A stretch of 64,000 bases of DNA from Devosia naphthalenivorans (GTDB taxonomy: Bacteria > Pseudomonadota > Alphaproteobacteria > Rhizobiales > Devosiaceae): the NCBI RefSeq assembly GCF_003056355.1, contig NZ_PYVW01000010.1, positions 62,001-126,000 on the forward strand, read 5' to 3'. A program made the translations under genes and the position numbers. Positions 42,592 through 51,540 of this stretch are shown in pieces. The notes beneath the pieces were generated by a model. The model was not told the origin of the DNA. It did not search any database and saw only the letters and a program-made list of their open reading frames with translations. Position 1 is the first letter of the stretch, and every line of letters begins with the position of its first letter.

Positions 42592-45071
42592 CTCTGCCCG
42601 AGGGCTTCCCGCATTAATTCGTCAGCTGCATCCGCCATAGCTGATTCGCGCGCTTCCCCATAAATCGGCTCGCGCCCGATATCGAGCATGATCGGCACCG
42701 CGAGCGGCGATATCCGCTGCAGCGGCTGGTGCACGATATGGCTCCGGATACGCCGCAGCATGTCGCCCAGACGCCCGATATCCAGCAAGCCCCGCGCCGC
42801 ATCGCGCCGCGTCGCCTGGATCAGGATGTGGTCGGGCTCGTGCTGATAGAGCACATCATAGATCAGGTCTGAACTCATCGTGATCTGCCGCCCTGTCTTC
42901 TCCTTGCCGGGATGGCGCCGCTCGATCAGCCCCGCAATGATTGCACAGTTGCGGAACGTCCGCTTCATCAGCGCCGATTCATCCAGCCAATCCTCAAGGT
43001 CATCCCCCAGCATGTCCTCGGAGAACAGCTCATCGAGCGACAGCCGCCCGGTGCGGATCAGCGCCGAGAGATCGCCCAGGCCCCAGATGCCCAGTGCATA
43101 TTCAGAAGCGACGAACCCCAGCGGTCGCGCGCGCGCACGCTCCAGCCGCCGCGTCAGCAACATGCCAAGCGTCTGGTGCGCCAGCCGCCCCTCGAACGGG
43201 TAACACACCATGAAATTGTGCGTGCCACGCGGAAAGGTCTCCACCAGCAGTGTCTCGCGCCCCGGCAACACCGACGCGGATTGCTGCAGCCGCAGCCAGT
43301 CGCTCACCTGGTCGGGCAGGGCGCTCCAGCTATTCGGATCGTCCATGATCCTGCGCACCCGTTCGGCAAGATAAGTCGAGAGCGGAAACTTGCCGCCCAT
43401 ATAGGAGGGAATCTTGGGATTGGTCGCCTGCGCCCGGCTGACATAGGCCTCGTTGTCCCGCATCCCCTCGAACGCCACGATTTCGCCGCCGAACATGAAG
43501 GTATCGCCCACCAACAGCGTGCCGAAGAAGTACTCCTCCATTTCTCCCAGTACGCGCCCGCCTGCGCCGACCGGGCGCTCCGCCTGTCCCTTCCTGGGCG
43601 CTCGACCACGGATCAGCCGCACCCTGACCATCGGCTCTTCGACGATGGTGCCGATATTGAGCCGGTATTGCTGGGCGATCTGCGGATTGGCGATGCGCCA
43701 TCTGCCGTCTTCGGTTTTCTTGAGCCGCGCATAGCGCTCATAGGCCTGCAGCGCATAGCCACCGGTCGCGACGAACTCCACCACCCGGTCGAACTGCCCG
43801 CGCGGCAGCTCGCGATAAGGCCATGCCCGCCTGATCTCCTCGAACAATTCGTCTGGCGAAAACGGCGCCGCACAGGCCATCCCCAGCACATGCTGCGCCA
43901 GCACGTCATAGCCGCCGATCACCGGGTCCTCGCTGTCCTGCTGGTTCTCCGCAACTGCCTCCAGCGCCGCTTCGCACTCCAGCACTTCGAACCGGTTGGA
44001 CGGCACCAGCATAGCCTTCGATGGTTCATCCAGCCGGTGATTGGCTCGCCCGATCCGCTGCAACATGCGCGAACTGCCCTTGGGCGCGCCCACCTGCACC
44101 ACCAGGTCCACATCGCCCCAGTCGATGCCCAGATCCAGCGTCGACGTACACACCACCGCCTTGAGTGTCCCGGCCACCATCGCCGTCTCGACCTTGCGCC
44201 GCTGCTCCACCGAGAGCGAACCATGGTGCAGCGCAATCGGCAGCAGATCGTCGTTCACCGCCCACAGCCCCTGGAACAGCATCTCAGCCTGCGAGCGCGT
44301 ATTGACGAACAGCAGCGTCGTCTTGTGCTGCTTGATCACGTCATAAAGCTCGTGGTGCGCATAATTGGCCGAATGCCCCGCCCAAGGCAGCCGCTGTTCG
44401 GTTTGCAAAATCTCCAACACAGGCGGCGCCCCGCCCGAAGTGGTCAACAGATGCGTCGGCCTGGGTGCCACTGGCTGCGCGATCCAGTCCCGCAGCAGAT
44501 CGGGCCGCGCCACCGTTGCGCTCAGCGCCGTGATCTGCAAATCCGGTGCGAGCCTCGCGATCCGCGCCAGCGCCAGCGACAGCAGTTCCCCCCGCTTGGA
44601 GGTCACCAGTGCATGCAACTCGTCCAGCACGATCCGCTTGAGTGAGCCGAACAGCAGTTCCGCCTGCGGATGGCTGATCAGCAGGCACAATTGCTCCGGC
44701 GTCGTCAGCAATACATGGGGCGGTTTGGTGCGCTGCCGCGCCCGCTTGGACGCCGGCGTATCCCCCGTCCGCGTCTCCGCCTTGATGGGTAGGTTCATTT
44801 CCAGGATCGGCGCATTAAGGTTCCGCTGCACGTCCACTGCAAGCGCCTTCAGCGGCGAAATATAAAGCGTATGCAGCCCCTCGAACTTGCCATCGGCCAG
44901 ATCCACCAGCGTCGGCAAAAAACCCGCCAGCGTCTTGCCCGCACCGGTCGGGGCAATCAACAAGGCCGATGCGCCGGCCTGCCAGCTGTCCAGCAGCGCC
45001 AACTGATGCTCCCTCGGCGCCCAGCCCTTGCGCGCAAACCAGTCGCTGATGATGGGGGGCAGTTCGGCCAA
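42588..45071 (-). CDS. Ligase-associated DNA-damage-response DEXH-box helicase (Lhr-like)
   Basis: An 827-residue superfamily 2 helicase of the ligase-associated Lhr type. N-terminal motor: APTGAGKTLAGFLP (Walker A), TTPEQLCLLI, RIVLDELHALV (DEXH) and SALSATVA-type motif III. Second RecA domain: TLLFVNTRSQAE, VVCTSTLDLGIDWGDVDLVV and QRIGRANHRLDEP (motif VI). The C-terminal third matches the Lhr extension with the WH and beta-barrel regions (RVRRIMDDPNSW, PFEGRLAHQTLGMLL). It precedes pdeM in a coupled two-gene operon. Confidence 0.9.
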   Translation of the reverse strand: MAELPPIISDWFARKGWAPREHQLALLDSWQAGASALLIAPTGAGKTLAGFLPTLVDLADGKFEGLHTLYISPLKALAVDVQRNLNAPILEMNLPIKAETRTGDTPASKRARQRTKPPHVLLTTPEQLCLLISHPQAELLFGSLKRIVLDELHALVTSKRGELLSLALARIARLAPDLQITALSATVARPDLLRDWIAQPVAPRPTHLLTTSGGAPPVLEILQTEQRLPWAGHSANYAHHELYDVIKQHKTTLLFVNTRSQAEMLFQGLWAVNDDLLPIALHHGSLSVEQRRKVETAMVAGTLKAVVCTSTLDLGIDWGDVDLVVQVGAPKGSSRMLQRIGRANHRLDEPSKAMLVPSNRFEVLECEAALEAVAENQQDSEDPVIGGYDVLAQHVLGMACAAPFSPDELFEEIRRAWPYRELPRGQFDRVVEFVATGGYALQAYERYARLKKTEDGRWRIANPQIAQQYRLNIGTIVEEPMVRVRLIRGRAPRKGQAERPVGAGGRVLGEMEEYFFGTLLVGDTFMFGGEIVAFEGMRDNEAYVSRAQATNPKIPSYMGGKFPLSTYLAERVRRIMDDPNSWSALPDQVSDWLRLQQSASVLPGRETLLVETFPRGTHNFMVCYPFEGRLAHQTLGMLLTRRLERARARPLGFVASEYALGIWGLGDLSALIRTGRLSLDELFSEDMLGDDLEDWLDESALMKRTFRNCAIIAGLIERRHPGKEKTGRQITMSSDLIYDVLYQHEPDHILIQATRRDAARGLLDIGRLGDMLRRIRSHIVHQPLQRISPLAVPIMLDIGREPIYGEARESAMADAADELMREALGQS

Positions 45072-45163
45072 TCAAAACTCCGGCAGCAGGATAGGCCTTC
45101 TGCAATGGGCAAAACACCCTATATGATCCCCATCAATCCCTGAAGACCATGCGAGGTTCTCCG

Positions 45164-45457
45164 ATGAGCGAGCAATATCCCACCGAAATGCCCCGCCGCA
45201 GCGGCGTGGAACGCTTCCTGGGCGGCAGCCCCGCCGGCGTCCTGGTCCGTCTGGTCATCCTGTCGCTGGTCGTCGGCTTCCTGATGAGCGTCTTCGGCGT
45301 CCGCCCGCAAGACGTCATCGACGGCGCGATCGATCTGTTCTACGCCGCCATTCGCGATGGCTTCGGCGTCTTCCAGGATATCGGCGCCTATATCGTGACC
45401 GGTGCCGTGCTGGTCGTGCCCATCTGGTTCCTGATCCGCTTGAGCAAGGCGCGCTGA
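45164..45457 (+). CDS. Small two-helix membrane protein, DUF6460-like
   Basis: A 97-residue membrane protein with two hydrophobic segments: AGVLVRLVILSLVVGFLMSV and GAYIVTGAVLVVPIWFLIRL, separated by the amphipathic VRPQDVIDGAIDLFYAAIRD. It resembles a conserved Hyphomicrobiales family (DUF6460 from memory, not certain). ATG 45164 is chosen over 45149. Its stop overlaps the next start (TGATG), so it is coupled to the kinase gene. Function unknown. Confidence 0.65.
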   Translation: MSEQYPTEMPRRSGVERFLGGSPAGVLVRLVILSLVVGFLMSVFGVRPQDVIDGAIDLFYAAIRDGFGVFQDIGAYIVTGAVLVVPIWFLIRLSKAR

Positions 45458-46128
45458 TGGCTCCTGAGCGCCTCGCCCTCACGCCGCAGCAGGCGCTTTC
45501 GCGCCTCGTGCCGCATATCCTCGCCCTGCAGAGTGCCGCACATCACCGCATCGCCATCGGCCTTGCGGGTGGCCCCGGAACCGGCAAGTCGACGCTCGCC
45601 GCAGAACTCGTCACCATGGTCAACGCCACCCATCCCGGCAGCGCTGCGCTCGTCCCCATGGATGGCTTCCACATGAAGCACAGTAAGCTCGAGGGCCTGG
45701 GGCAGGTCGACTACAAGGGCGCCCCGCACACCTTCGAAGGCGCCGCGTTCGTCAGTTTCCTTCACCATCTCAAGCACGCCACCGAACCCGTCAGCGGCCC
45801 CGGCTATTCCCGCAAGATCGAAGACACCGTCGAAAACGCCTTTACCGTCCAGCGCGAGGTCAAAACCCTGATCGTGGAAGGCAATTACCTCCTTCTCACC
45901 GAAGGACCCTGGGCCGGCATCCGGCCACTAATGGATTACGCCATCTTCCTCGATGTGCCGCGTGACCTGGTAGAAGCCCGCCTCCTCAAGCGCCACGCCG
46001 AAGAAGGCCTCTTCACCGAAGAGCGCAACCGCGCCCACATCGAACGCAACGATCTGCCGAATTACGATCTGGTCCAGCAGTCCCAGGATCGCGCCGACGT
46101 AGTGATCGCGTTGGACGTAGCGCATTAG
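45457..46128 (+). CDS. P-loop nucleoside/nucleotide kinase family protein
   Basis: A 223-residue cytoplasmic kinase of the uridine kinase/pantothenate kinase-like P-loop group (FrcK-like). Walker A is IGLAGGPGTGKSTLAAEL (about 30-47). The substrate region has VPMDGFHMKHSKLEGLGQVD, followed by LIVEGNYLLLTEGPW and the lid VEARLLKRHAEEG. Relatives phosphorylate sugars or nucleosides; the substrate here is not determined. Coupled by overlap to the small membrane protein upstream. Confidence 0.8.
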   Translation: MAPERLALTPQQALSRLVPHILALQSAAHHRIAIGLAGGPGTGKSTLAAELVTMVNATHPGSAALVPMDGFHMKHSKLEGLGQVDYKGAPHTFEGAAFVSFLHHLKHATEPVSGPGYSRKIEDTVENAFTVQREVKTLIVEGNYLLLTEGPWAGIRPLMDYAIFLDVPRDLVEARLLKRHAEEGLFTEERNRAHIERNDLPNYDLVQQSQDRADVVIALDVAH

Positions 46129-46568
46129 CACCGGACCGCCTCCCCTCTAGGGGAGTGTTCACTTTGGTTTCCTCGCCTACTGCCAGTTCTATCCACCGGG
46201 TCATTCCCGCGAAAGCGGGAACCCCTGTTTGTGAACGGAGGTTCCCGCTTTCGCGGGAATGACCCGGTGGTAACTGAAAGGCGGCAAGCGCCGGAAATGA
46301 CCACTCCTCCATGAGAGCGAAGCGGCCAGCACCAGCTTGTCGGTTCCTTCGTCTCCCTCCCCCTTGCGGGGAGGGATCAAGGGTGGGGGATGTTTAGCCC
46401 CGATATGGAAGTTCCTGCACACCCTCCCGGCCTTGAGGCCGCGGGGCGCACCGGCTCAAAGCCGGGATAACACCCTGGGCGGGGAGGGCTTCGGAGGAAA
46501 TATCGGGCCAATCGCCTTCCGTTCCCCACCACGCGTGCTAGGAACATCCATCCCCTCGAGTCCACCCC
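46129..46568. other. Spacer holding palindromic repeat copy 3 before the MATE gene
   Basis: About 440 bases without a supported gene. Contents are a GC-rich hairpin family repeat (46193-46270), a CCTCCCCCTTGCGGGGAGGG-type hairpin near 46360, and further G/C-rich imperfect repeats up to the MATE start. Clear promoter elements are not visible. Confidence 0.5.
46193..46270. repeat. Palindromic intergenic repeat, copy 3
   Basis: CCACCGGGTCATTCCCGCG at the left and the complementary CGCGGGAATGACCCGGTGG at the right end, 78 bases in total. The flanking bases CCACCGGG/CCCGGTGG also pair, giving the longest arms of the six copies. Confidence 0.85.
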
Positions 46569-47921
46569 ATGACCACCTCCCGCCCGCAGCACCCCTTCAA
46601 CGTCCACCATGCCGATGTCTGGAAGATCGCGCTTCCCGCCTCGATCGCCTTCATCACCGAGCCGATGGTGGGCCTTGTCGACATCACGGTGATCGGCCGA
46701 CTGGGCGACGCCGGTCTCCTTGGCGGCCTCGTGCTCGGCGCTCTCCTTTTCGACGTGCTGTTCTCCCTCGCCTATTTTCTGCGCATCGGCACCGCCGGGC
46801 TGACAGCACAGGCCATCGGCGCCCGCGACCCTCGCGATGGCCTGCTTCACATCACCCGCGCCATCATCCTGGGCACCGGGATCGGCGTGGCGATGATCGC
46901 CCTAAGCTGGCCCATCCTCTGGCTCGCAACGACGCTGCTCGCTCCCGAAGCCGGCGCCTCCGCAGCCCTGGCTGACTATTTCAACTATCGCATCTGGTCG
47001 GCGCCGTTCGCGCTCATCAACTATGCCCTCCTGGGCTGGTTCTATGGCCGCGCCTCGGCCAAGACCGGCATGATGCTGCAATTGCTGCTCCATGGCATCG
47101 ATATCGTGCTCTCCATCTGGTTCGTGCATGGCCTGGGCTGGGGCGTTCCCGGCGCCGCCATCGGCACTGTCATCGCGCAGGCCGTCGCTGCCGCCCTCGG
47201 CCTTGCCCTGTTCATCCGCCACTATGGCGGTCTCGGAAACGTGCTGGGCAAGATCGCGCCCGGCGAACTCATGGACACCCACGCCCTCCAGCGCATGTTC
47301 GGCCTCAGCCGCGACCTGATGATCCGCTCGGCCGCCCTGATGGGCGCCTATGCCTGGTTCGCCGCGCAAGGCTCGCGCATGGGCGAAGTGGCGCTCTCCG
47401 CCAACGCCATCCTCCTGAACCTGCTCATGGTGGTCGGCTTCTTCCTCGATGGCATTGCCCAGGCCGCCGAACAATTGACCGGCAAGGCCGTCGGCGCCAA
47501 TTGGCGTCCCGCCTTCGACCGCGCGTACGGCTTGAGCTTTCTCTGGGGCCTCGCCATTGCCGTGGGCCTCCGGCTCGCCTGGTATTTCAGCGGCCCCTGG
47601 GTGATTGGTCTGATGACCACCAATGCCGAAGTCCAGGCTTATGCCATGGACCATCTGCTGATCGCAGCACTCTGCACCATCACCTTCATGCCCGCCTTCG
47701 TCTATGACGGCATCCTGATCGGCACCACGCTCAACACCACCATGCGCAACGGCATGGTCGCCTCGCTCTTCGTGTTCCTCGCCGCCGCTTTGATCCTGCA
47801 ACCCGCCTTTGGCAATTGGGGCCTCTGGGGCGCACTCCATTGCTGGTTCATCGCCCGCGGCGCCATCTACTGGTGGGCCCTCGAACGCCGCCGCGCCGGC
47901 CTCTTCACCGCGGCGGCCTAA
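46569..47921 (+). CDS. MATE-family efflux transporter, DinF subgroup
   Basis: A 450-residue, about 12-helix exporter. N-terminal half: WKIALPASIAFITEPMVGLV, then DITVIGRLGDAGLLGGLVLG, typical of DinF-type MATE proteins. Second half: RSAALMGAYAWFAAQGSRMG and FFLDGIAQAAEQLTGKAVGA, where the FLDGIA-x-A-E motif is shared with DinF. Likely exports organic cations or stress metabolites using an ion gradient. No regulator is adjacent; the gene follows a repeat-rich spacer. Confidence 0.9.
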   Translation: MTTSRPQHPFNVHHADVWKIALPASIAFITEPMVGLVDITVIGRLGDAGLLGGLVLGALLFDVLFSLAYFLRIGTAGLTAQAIGARDPRDGLLHITRAIILGTGIGVAMIALSWPILWLATTLLAPEAGASAALADYFNYRIWSAPFALINYALLGWFYGRASAKTGMMLQLLLHGIDIVLSIWFVHGLGWGVPGAAIGTVIAQAVAAALGLALFIRHYGGLGNVLGKIAPGELMDTHALQRMFGLSRDLMIRSAALMGAYAWFAAQGSRMGEVALSANAILLNLLMVVGFFLDGIAQAAEQLTGKAVGANWRPAFDRAYGLSFLWGLAIAVGLRLAWYFSGPWVIGLMTTNAEVQAYAMDHLLIAALCTITFMPAFVYDGILIGTTLNTTMRNGMVASLFVFLAAALILQPAFGNWGLWGALHCWFIARGAIYWWALERRRAGLFTAAA

Positions 47922-47940
47922 CTTGCGCACGCGGACTCGA

Positions 47941-48011
47941 CGTCATTCCGGCGAAGGCCGGGAATCCCACTTTGGCTGAGGAGTGTGATTCCCGCTTTCG
48001 CGGGAATGACG
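47941..48011. repeat. Palindromic intergenic repeat, copy 4
   Basis: 71 bases starting CGTCATTCCGGCGAAGGCC and ending CGCGGGAATGACG. The left arm is the GGCGAAGGCCGG variant and the right arm the standard CGCTTTCGCG one, so the arms pair imperfectly. Confidence 0.8.
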
Positions 48012-48050
48012 CGGGGAGAGCACAAGCCCACGCTTCAGTGCGAAGGTGAA

Positions 48051-49673
48051 TTAGCCTACCCGCTTCGCCGGGGTCCGGCTCTGGTTGGCCAGCCCGCTGA
48101 TCGCCGCCCGCAATGCCGCCGGCTTCACCGGCTTGGTAACGACCGCAATGCCCCGCTCCTCGGCCAGCGCGCGCACCGCCGGGCTGCGGTCCGCCGTCAC
48201 CAGCGCTGCCGGCAAGTGCCCGCCCAGATTGTGCCGCAGCCACTCGATGGCATCGAGCCCCGAAGTCTGGTCGAGATGATAATCCATCAACACCAGATCC
48301 GGATACCATCCCTCCAGCAGGCCCTCCTTGTCGATCTGCTTGAGCGATAGCGCCGAGCGCACATCGCATCCCCAGTGTCGCAGCAGCCCCTCCATCGCCT
48401 CGATGATCGCCCGCTCATTGTCGACGCACAGCACCTTGTAGTCCAATGCGCCCACGCTCGCCTCGGGCTGGGTCGGGCCGAACTCGGAGGCGACCCTGAT
48501 GGTCCGCGTTGCCGGCAAAAACAGCGAAAAACGCGAACCCCGCCCTTCGCGACTGTCGAGCTCCAGCGTCAGCCCCAGCGCCGTCACCAGGCGCTGCACG
48601 ATGGACAACCCGAGCCCCAATCCCTGCGCCATCCGCGCCCCGCGTTCCAGCCGCGAGAATTCGGCAAACAGCAATCGATGCTGGTCCTTGTTGAACCCGA
48701 TCCCGGTATCGATCACGTCAAGCCGCATCCGGTTGCCGCGCCGTCGTAGCCCCACCAGCACGCGCCCACCGGGCGGGGTATATTTGATCGCGTTGGACAC
48801 CAGGTTCTGCACGATACGCCCCACCAGCGCCTTGTCCGCCAAAACCGCCGCATCGGTCGCGATGATCCGCAGCCCGATATTGCGCTCCCGCGCCATCGGC
48901 CCGAATTCCACTTCCATTTTCTTGAGCAGATCGCGCGCCGCAACCGGAACCGGTGCGGGCTTCAGCGCACCGCTATCGATGCGCGAAATATCGAGCAGCG
49001 CGCTCATGATCTCTTCCACCGCCGTCAGCGACGCCTCAATGGAATTGGCGAGATCCGACAGCCCGGTCAGCTTCGCCCGCTCGATCAGCGTCGAGGTATA
49101 AAGCCGCGCCGCATTGAGCGGCTGCAGCAGGTCGTGACTGGCGGCTGCGAGAAACCGCGTCTTGTCGTGGTTGGCGGCATCCGCCTTGGCGCGTGCATTT
49201 TCAAGCTCGGAATTGACCCGCGTCAGCGCCGCCGTGCGCTCTTCCACCCGCTCTTCCAGCGATTGGTTCATCCGCTCCAGCGCCCGCTCGGCCTCGACAC
49301 GCTGCGTCACGTCCGAAAAGCTTATGACCAGCCCGCCATCGGGCAGGCGGCTCGATTGAAACTCCAGTGCTTGGCCACCATTGCCCGTCAATTGAGTCAC
49401 GGCAATCGGCGCCGCCGTCAGCAGATTGATCCGCTCGATCGCCAACCGCGCGGCGTCCCCCCCGCCCAGATCGCCCCGATCGGCCAGAAACAGCGCCATG
49501 TCGAACAAGGGCGCGCCGGGTTTTACCAGTGCGTCCGGCAAATCCAGCAATTGCTTATATCGCATATTGGCCACGGCCAAATGCAGCCCGGCGTCGAACA
49601 CGGCAATGCCCTGCGGCAGGAAGTCGATGGCCTGCCGCAAACTGGCGGACGCATTGCTGGAGTGGGAAGCCAT
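48051..49673 (-). CDS. PAS-domain hybrid histidine kinase with C-terminal receiver
   Basis: A 540-residue hybrid kinase without membrane segments. An N-terminal PAS-7-like sensor ([20 protein letters not shown]) is followed by a coiled coil ([18 protein letters not shown]). The HisKA box is [20 protein letters not shown]. The HATPase motifs include [26 protein letters not shown] and [13 protein letters not shown]. The C-terminal receiver holds [11 protein letters not shown] and the phosphoacceptor in [16 protein letters not shown] 49673 is taken as the start. It is divergent from mscL. The partner regulator is unknown; the orphan regulators at 35582 and 50553 lie in the window, but the latter lacks its phosphoacceptor. 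Confidence 0.88.
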   Translation of the reverse strand: MASHSSNASASLRQAIDFLPQGIAVFDAGLHLAVANMRYKQLLDLPDALVKPGAPLFDMALFLADRGDLGGGDAARLAIERINLLTAAPIAVTQLTGNGGQALEFQSSRLPDGGLVISFSDVTQRVEAERALERMNQSLEERVEERTAALTRVNSELENARAKADAANHDKTRFLAAASHDLLQPLNAARLYTSTLIERAKLTGLSDLANSIEASLTAVEEIMSALLDISRIDSGALKPAPVPVAARDLLKKMEVEFGPMARERNIGLRIIATDAAVLADKALVGRIVQNLVSNAIKYTPPGGRVLVGLRRRGNRMRLDVIDTGIGFNKDQHRLLFAEFSRLERGARMAQGLGLGLSIVQRLVTALGLTLELDSREGRGSRFSLFLPATRTIRVASEFGPTQPEASVGALDYKVLCVDNERAIIEAMEGLLRHWGCDVRSALSLKQIDKEGLLEGWYPDLVLMDYHLDQTSGLDAIEWLRHNLGGHLPAALVTADRSPAVRALAEERGIAVVTKPVKPAALRAAISGLANQSRTPAKRVG

Positions 49674-49839
49674 TGCAATTCCGGGACGAAGAACGCGTTT
49701 CCGCGGACTATCTACCTGGGGCCGCCGCGGTGCAAGGTTGGCGCTCACCCATTGCATTTGGTTTCAAGGTCATGGAAGTTTGTCGCCCGCAATTTTGCGG
49801 CCGCCTGGGGACTGGCGGTTCATTCAGGAGAGGCAATCC

Positions 49840-50289
49840 ATGTCCATGTTCAAGGAATTCCGTGACTTCGCCATCAAGGGAAACATGATCGACCTGGCAA
49901 TCGGCGTCATCATCGGCGCTGCATTCGGCGCGATCGTTTCCTCCATCGTCGACGATATTTTCATGCCGCTGATCGGCCTGATCATTGGCGGTGTCGATTT
50001 CTCCAACCTGTTTGTGGTCCTCTCCAATCCCAACGACGTTCCAGTGCCATCGGTTGCCGCGGCCCAGGCTGCTGGCGTGGCGACCCTCAATATCGGCCTC
50101 TTCATCAATGCCGTGGTGAAGTTCACCATCATCGCCTTCGTGCTGTTCATGGTGGTGAAGGCCATCAACCGCCTCAAGCGCCAGGCGGCCGCAGAGCCCG
50201 TGGAAGCCACTCCCGCGCCCTCCAAGGAAGAAGTTCTGCTGACCGAAATCCGCGACGCCCTGCGCGCCCGGCCAACCCCGCTCGCCTGA
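49840..50289 (+). CDS. mscL: Large-conductance mechanosensitive channel
   Basis: A 149-residue MscL, the emergency valve that opens under osmotic downshock. It matches the family from the first residues: [20 protein letters not shown], then [20 protein letters not shown] (TM1), the periplasmic loop, [20 protein letters not shown] (TM2) and the C-terminal charged helix [15 protein letters not shown]. The start ATG 49840 follows AGGAG at 49826-49830. Confidence 0.95.
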   Translation: MSMFKEFRDFAIKGNMIDLAIGVIIGAAFGAIVSSIVDDIFMPLIGLIIGGVDFSNLFVVLSNPNDVPVPSVAAAQAAGVATLNIGLFINAVVKFTIIAFVLFMVVKAINRLKRQAAAEPVEATPAPSKEEVLLTEIRDALRARPTPLA

Positions 50290-50342
50290 TCCACAGGCCC
50301 AAGCGGCGTTCGTCTTTAGGAAAGTAGTCATTGACGTGTTAC

Positions 50343-50364
50343 GGATAGGCATATATGCCTATCC
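50343..50364. promoter_or_regulatory. Perfect 22-base palindrome in the leader of the FixJ-like gene
   Basis: Two 11-base arms, GGATAGGCATA and TATGCCTATCC, meet without spacer. A possible -35 (TTGACG, 50331-50336) lies just upstream, with a possible -10 inside the palindrome, so a bound protein would block that promoter. Strong operator candidate. Confidence 0.55.
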
Positions 50365-50377
50365 ATAAGTACTTTGT

Positions 50378-50397
50378 CATACGAATAGCCTCGTATG
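50378..50397. promoter_or_regulatory. Inverted repeat CATACGA-N6-TCGTATG
   Basis: Seven-base arms with a six-base centre, 14 bases after the perfect palindrome. Possible second operator or small hairpin in the leader of the FixJ-like gene. Confidence 0.45.
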
Positions 50398-50475
50398 GCC
50401 AAGGACCTATGCTTGCCGTAATACACATCGGCAATATTCGCAGGGCGAGGTTAGTTTAGCCAGGGGCAGGAGCGT

Positions 50476-50509
50476 CAGCTGAGAATTCCATTGAGAATTC
50501 GATCAGCTG
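50476..50509. promoter_or_regulatory. CAGCTGA/TCAGCTG inverted repeat with two TGAGAATTC direct repeats
   Basis: CAGCTGA (50476-50482) and TCAGCTG (50503-50509) flank two copies of TGAGAATTC spaced by one helical turn (50480-50488 and 50492-50500). It lies 43 bases before the FixJ-like start and could act as a leader hairpin or a dimer-of-dimers operator. Confidence 0.4.
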
Positions 50510-50552
50510 GCCCGGCACTATCTCGCCATGCGGAATAAAGCTGGGGAGCACC

Positions 50553-51188
50553 ATGACTGAAGAGCCGTATTACCAGTCCTTTCTTAATCGCGATCGACTT
50601 ATCCATATTGTTGATTCGGACCCATCCACCTGCGAGGCGCTGAGCGTTCTGTTTCGCCTGGAAGGGTTTCAAACCAGTTTCTCTGTAGACGCCAGCAGCT
50701 TTGTTGCCAGCCTCGAGAAGCGTTTGCCCGACGCGGTGGTCCTCAATCTTCAGCTTGGCCCCATCGACGGGCTGACCTTGCTGCAACGCATCAAGGCCCT
50801 GCGCCGCGGCACACCGGTTTTCATGTTGGCCGACCTGCCCGATCTGCAGATGGCGGTCGCCGCCATGAAGCTGGGTGCGTCCGATGTCATGTCGAAACCC
50901 GTGGACACCGATAATTTGCTGACCGCCGTCCGCGATGGTTTGCGGCGGGATGTCCACCTGGGCGCCATGCACCGCGGCCGCCGGCCCGTGGAAGTGCGCG
51001 GCTTCTCTCAGCTGACACCACGCGAGCGCGAAGTTCTACAATTGATCTCCAACGGCCAATCCAACAAGGAGGCCGGCCTCGAACTGGGCATCTCTCCGCG
51101 CACCGTGGAAGTGCACCGCGCCCGCGTCATGGAAAAGCTCGGCGCCCGCAACACCGCCGACCTGCTCCGCATTGTGCTGAGCAGCTAG
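50553..51188 (+). CDS. FixJ-family regulator with a degenerate receiver domain
   Basis: A 211-residue FixJ/NarL-type regulator. The receiver-like domain (about 15-130) keeps the acidic pair (HIVDSDPS, D21/D23) and the conserved Lys (K115, VMSKPVD), but the phosphoacceptor Asp is replaced by Asn (N65, AVVLNLQLGPIDG) and the switch Thr/Ser by Ala (A93, FMLADLPD). It is therefore unlikely to be switched by phosphorylation. The C-terminal LuxR-type HTH is intact: LTPREREVLQLISNGQSNKE, ISPRTVEVHRARVMEKLGAR. The leader carries three symmetric elements, pointing to tight control of its own level. Partner unknown. Confidence 0.85.
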   Translation: MTEEPYYQSFLNRDRLIHIVDSDPSTCEALSVLFRLEGFQTSFSVDASSFVASLEKRLPDAVVLNLQLGPIDGLTLLQRIKALRRGTPVFMLADLPDLQMAVAAMKLGASDVMSKPVDTDNLLTAVRDGLRRDVHLGAMHRGRRPVEVRGFSQLTPREREVLQLISNGQSNKEAGLELGISPRTVEVHRARVMEKLGARNTADLLRIVLSS

Positions 51189-51277
51189 GCACGTCGGGTC
51201 AAATAGGATTCACACGACCTCATCCTGCTCCCGCGGAACCGGAAGCGTTTACTTCGGACTGCTTGTAACAACCACAA

Positions 51278-51357
51278 CGTCATTCCCGCGAAAGCGGGAA
51301 CCTCTGTTTCCCGGCAACCATTCGCCAACGGAGGTTCCCGCTTCCGCGGGAATGACC
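51278..51357. repeat. Palindromic intergenic repeat, copy 5
   Basis: About 80 bases, CGTCATTCCCGCGAAAGCG at the left and GCGGGAATGACCC at the right; the right arm has one change (TTCCGCGG) from the standard. Confidence 0.85.
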
Positions 51358-51440
51358 CGGTGAAAAATCGCACCAAGTGAACACAACGCTCCCGTGGAAG
51401 AGGAGACGAGGGCGTGGCACCATATTCCCCACCCACCATG

Positions 51441-51464
51441 CATCCCGGCGAAGGCCGGGATCCA
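51441..51464. repeat. Short single-hairpin relative of the palindromic repeat
   Basis: CATCCCGGCGAAGGCCGGGA forms a small stem-loop of the same style as one arm of the six long copies. Confidence 0.55.
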
Positions 51465-51540
51465 TCTCGAGATCTCTTTCCCAGCCGCCAGGTCAATCGA
51501 CCAACGCACCGTATTCGCGGCGCAAAGCAGCCCCCGCCGC

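Larger units (their letters stand above)
51189..51540. other. Spacer with palindromic repeat copy 5 and a related half-unit
   Basis: About 350 bases between convergent genes with no gene I can support. It holds repeat copy 5 (51278-51357) and a shorter CATCCCGGCG/CGCCGGGATG-type hairpin at 51441-51464. Confidence 0.55.

Noticed and set aside
42912-44645. 577-codon plus-strand open frame opposite the helicase
   Set aside because: Shadow of the helicase gene, His/Gln/Arg-rich, without start-site or family support.
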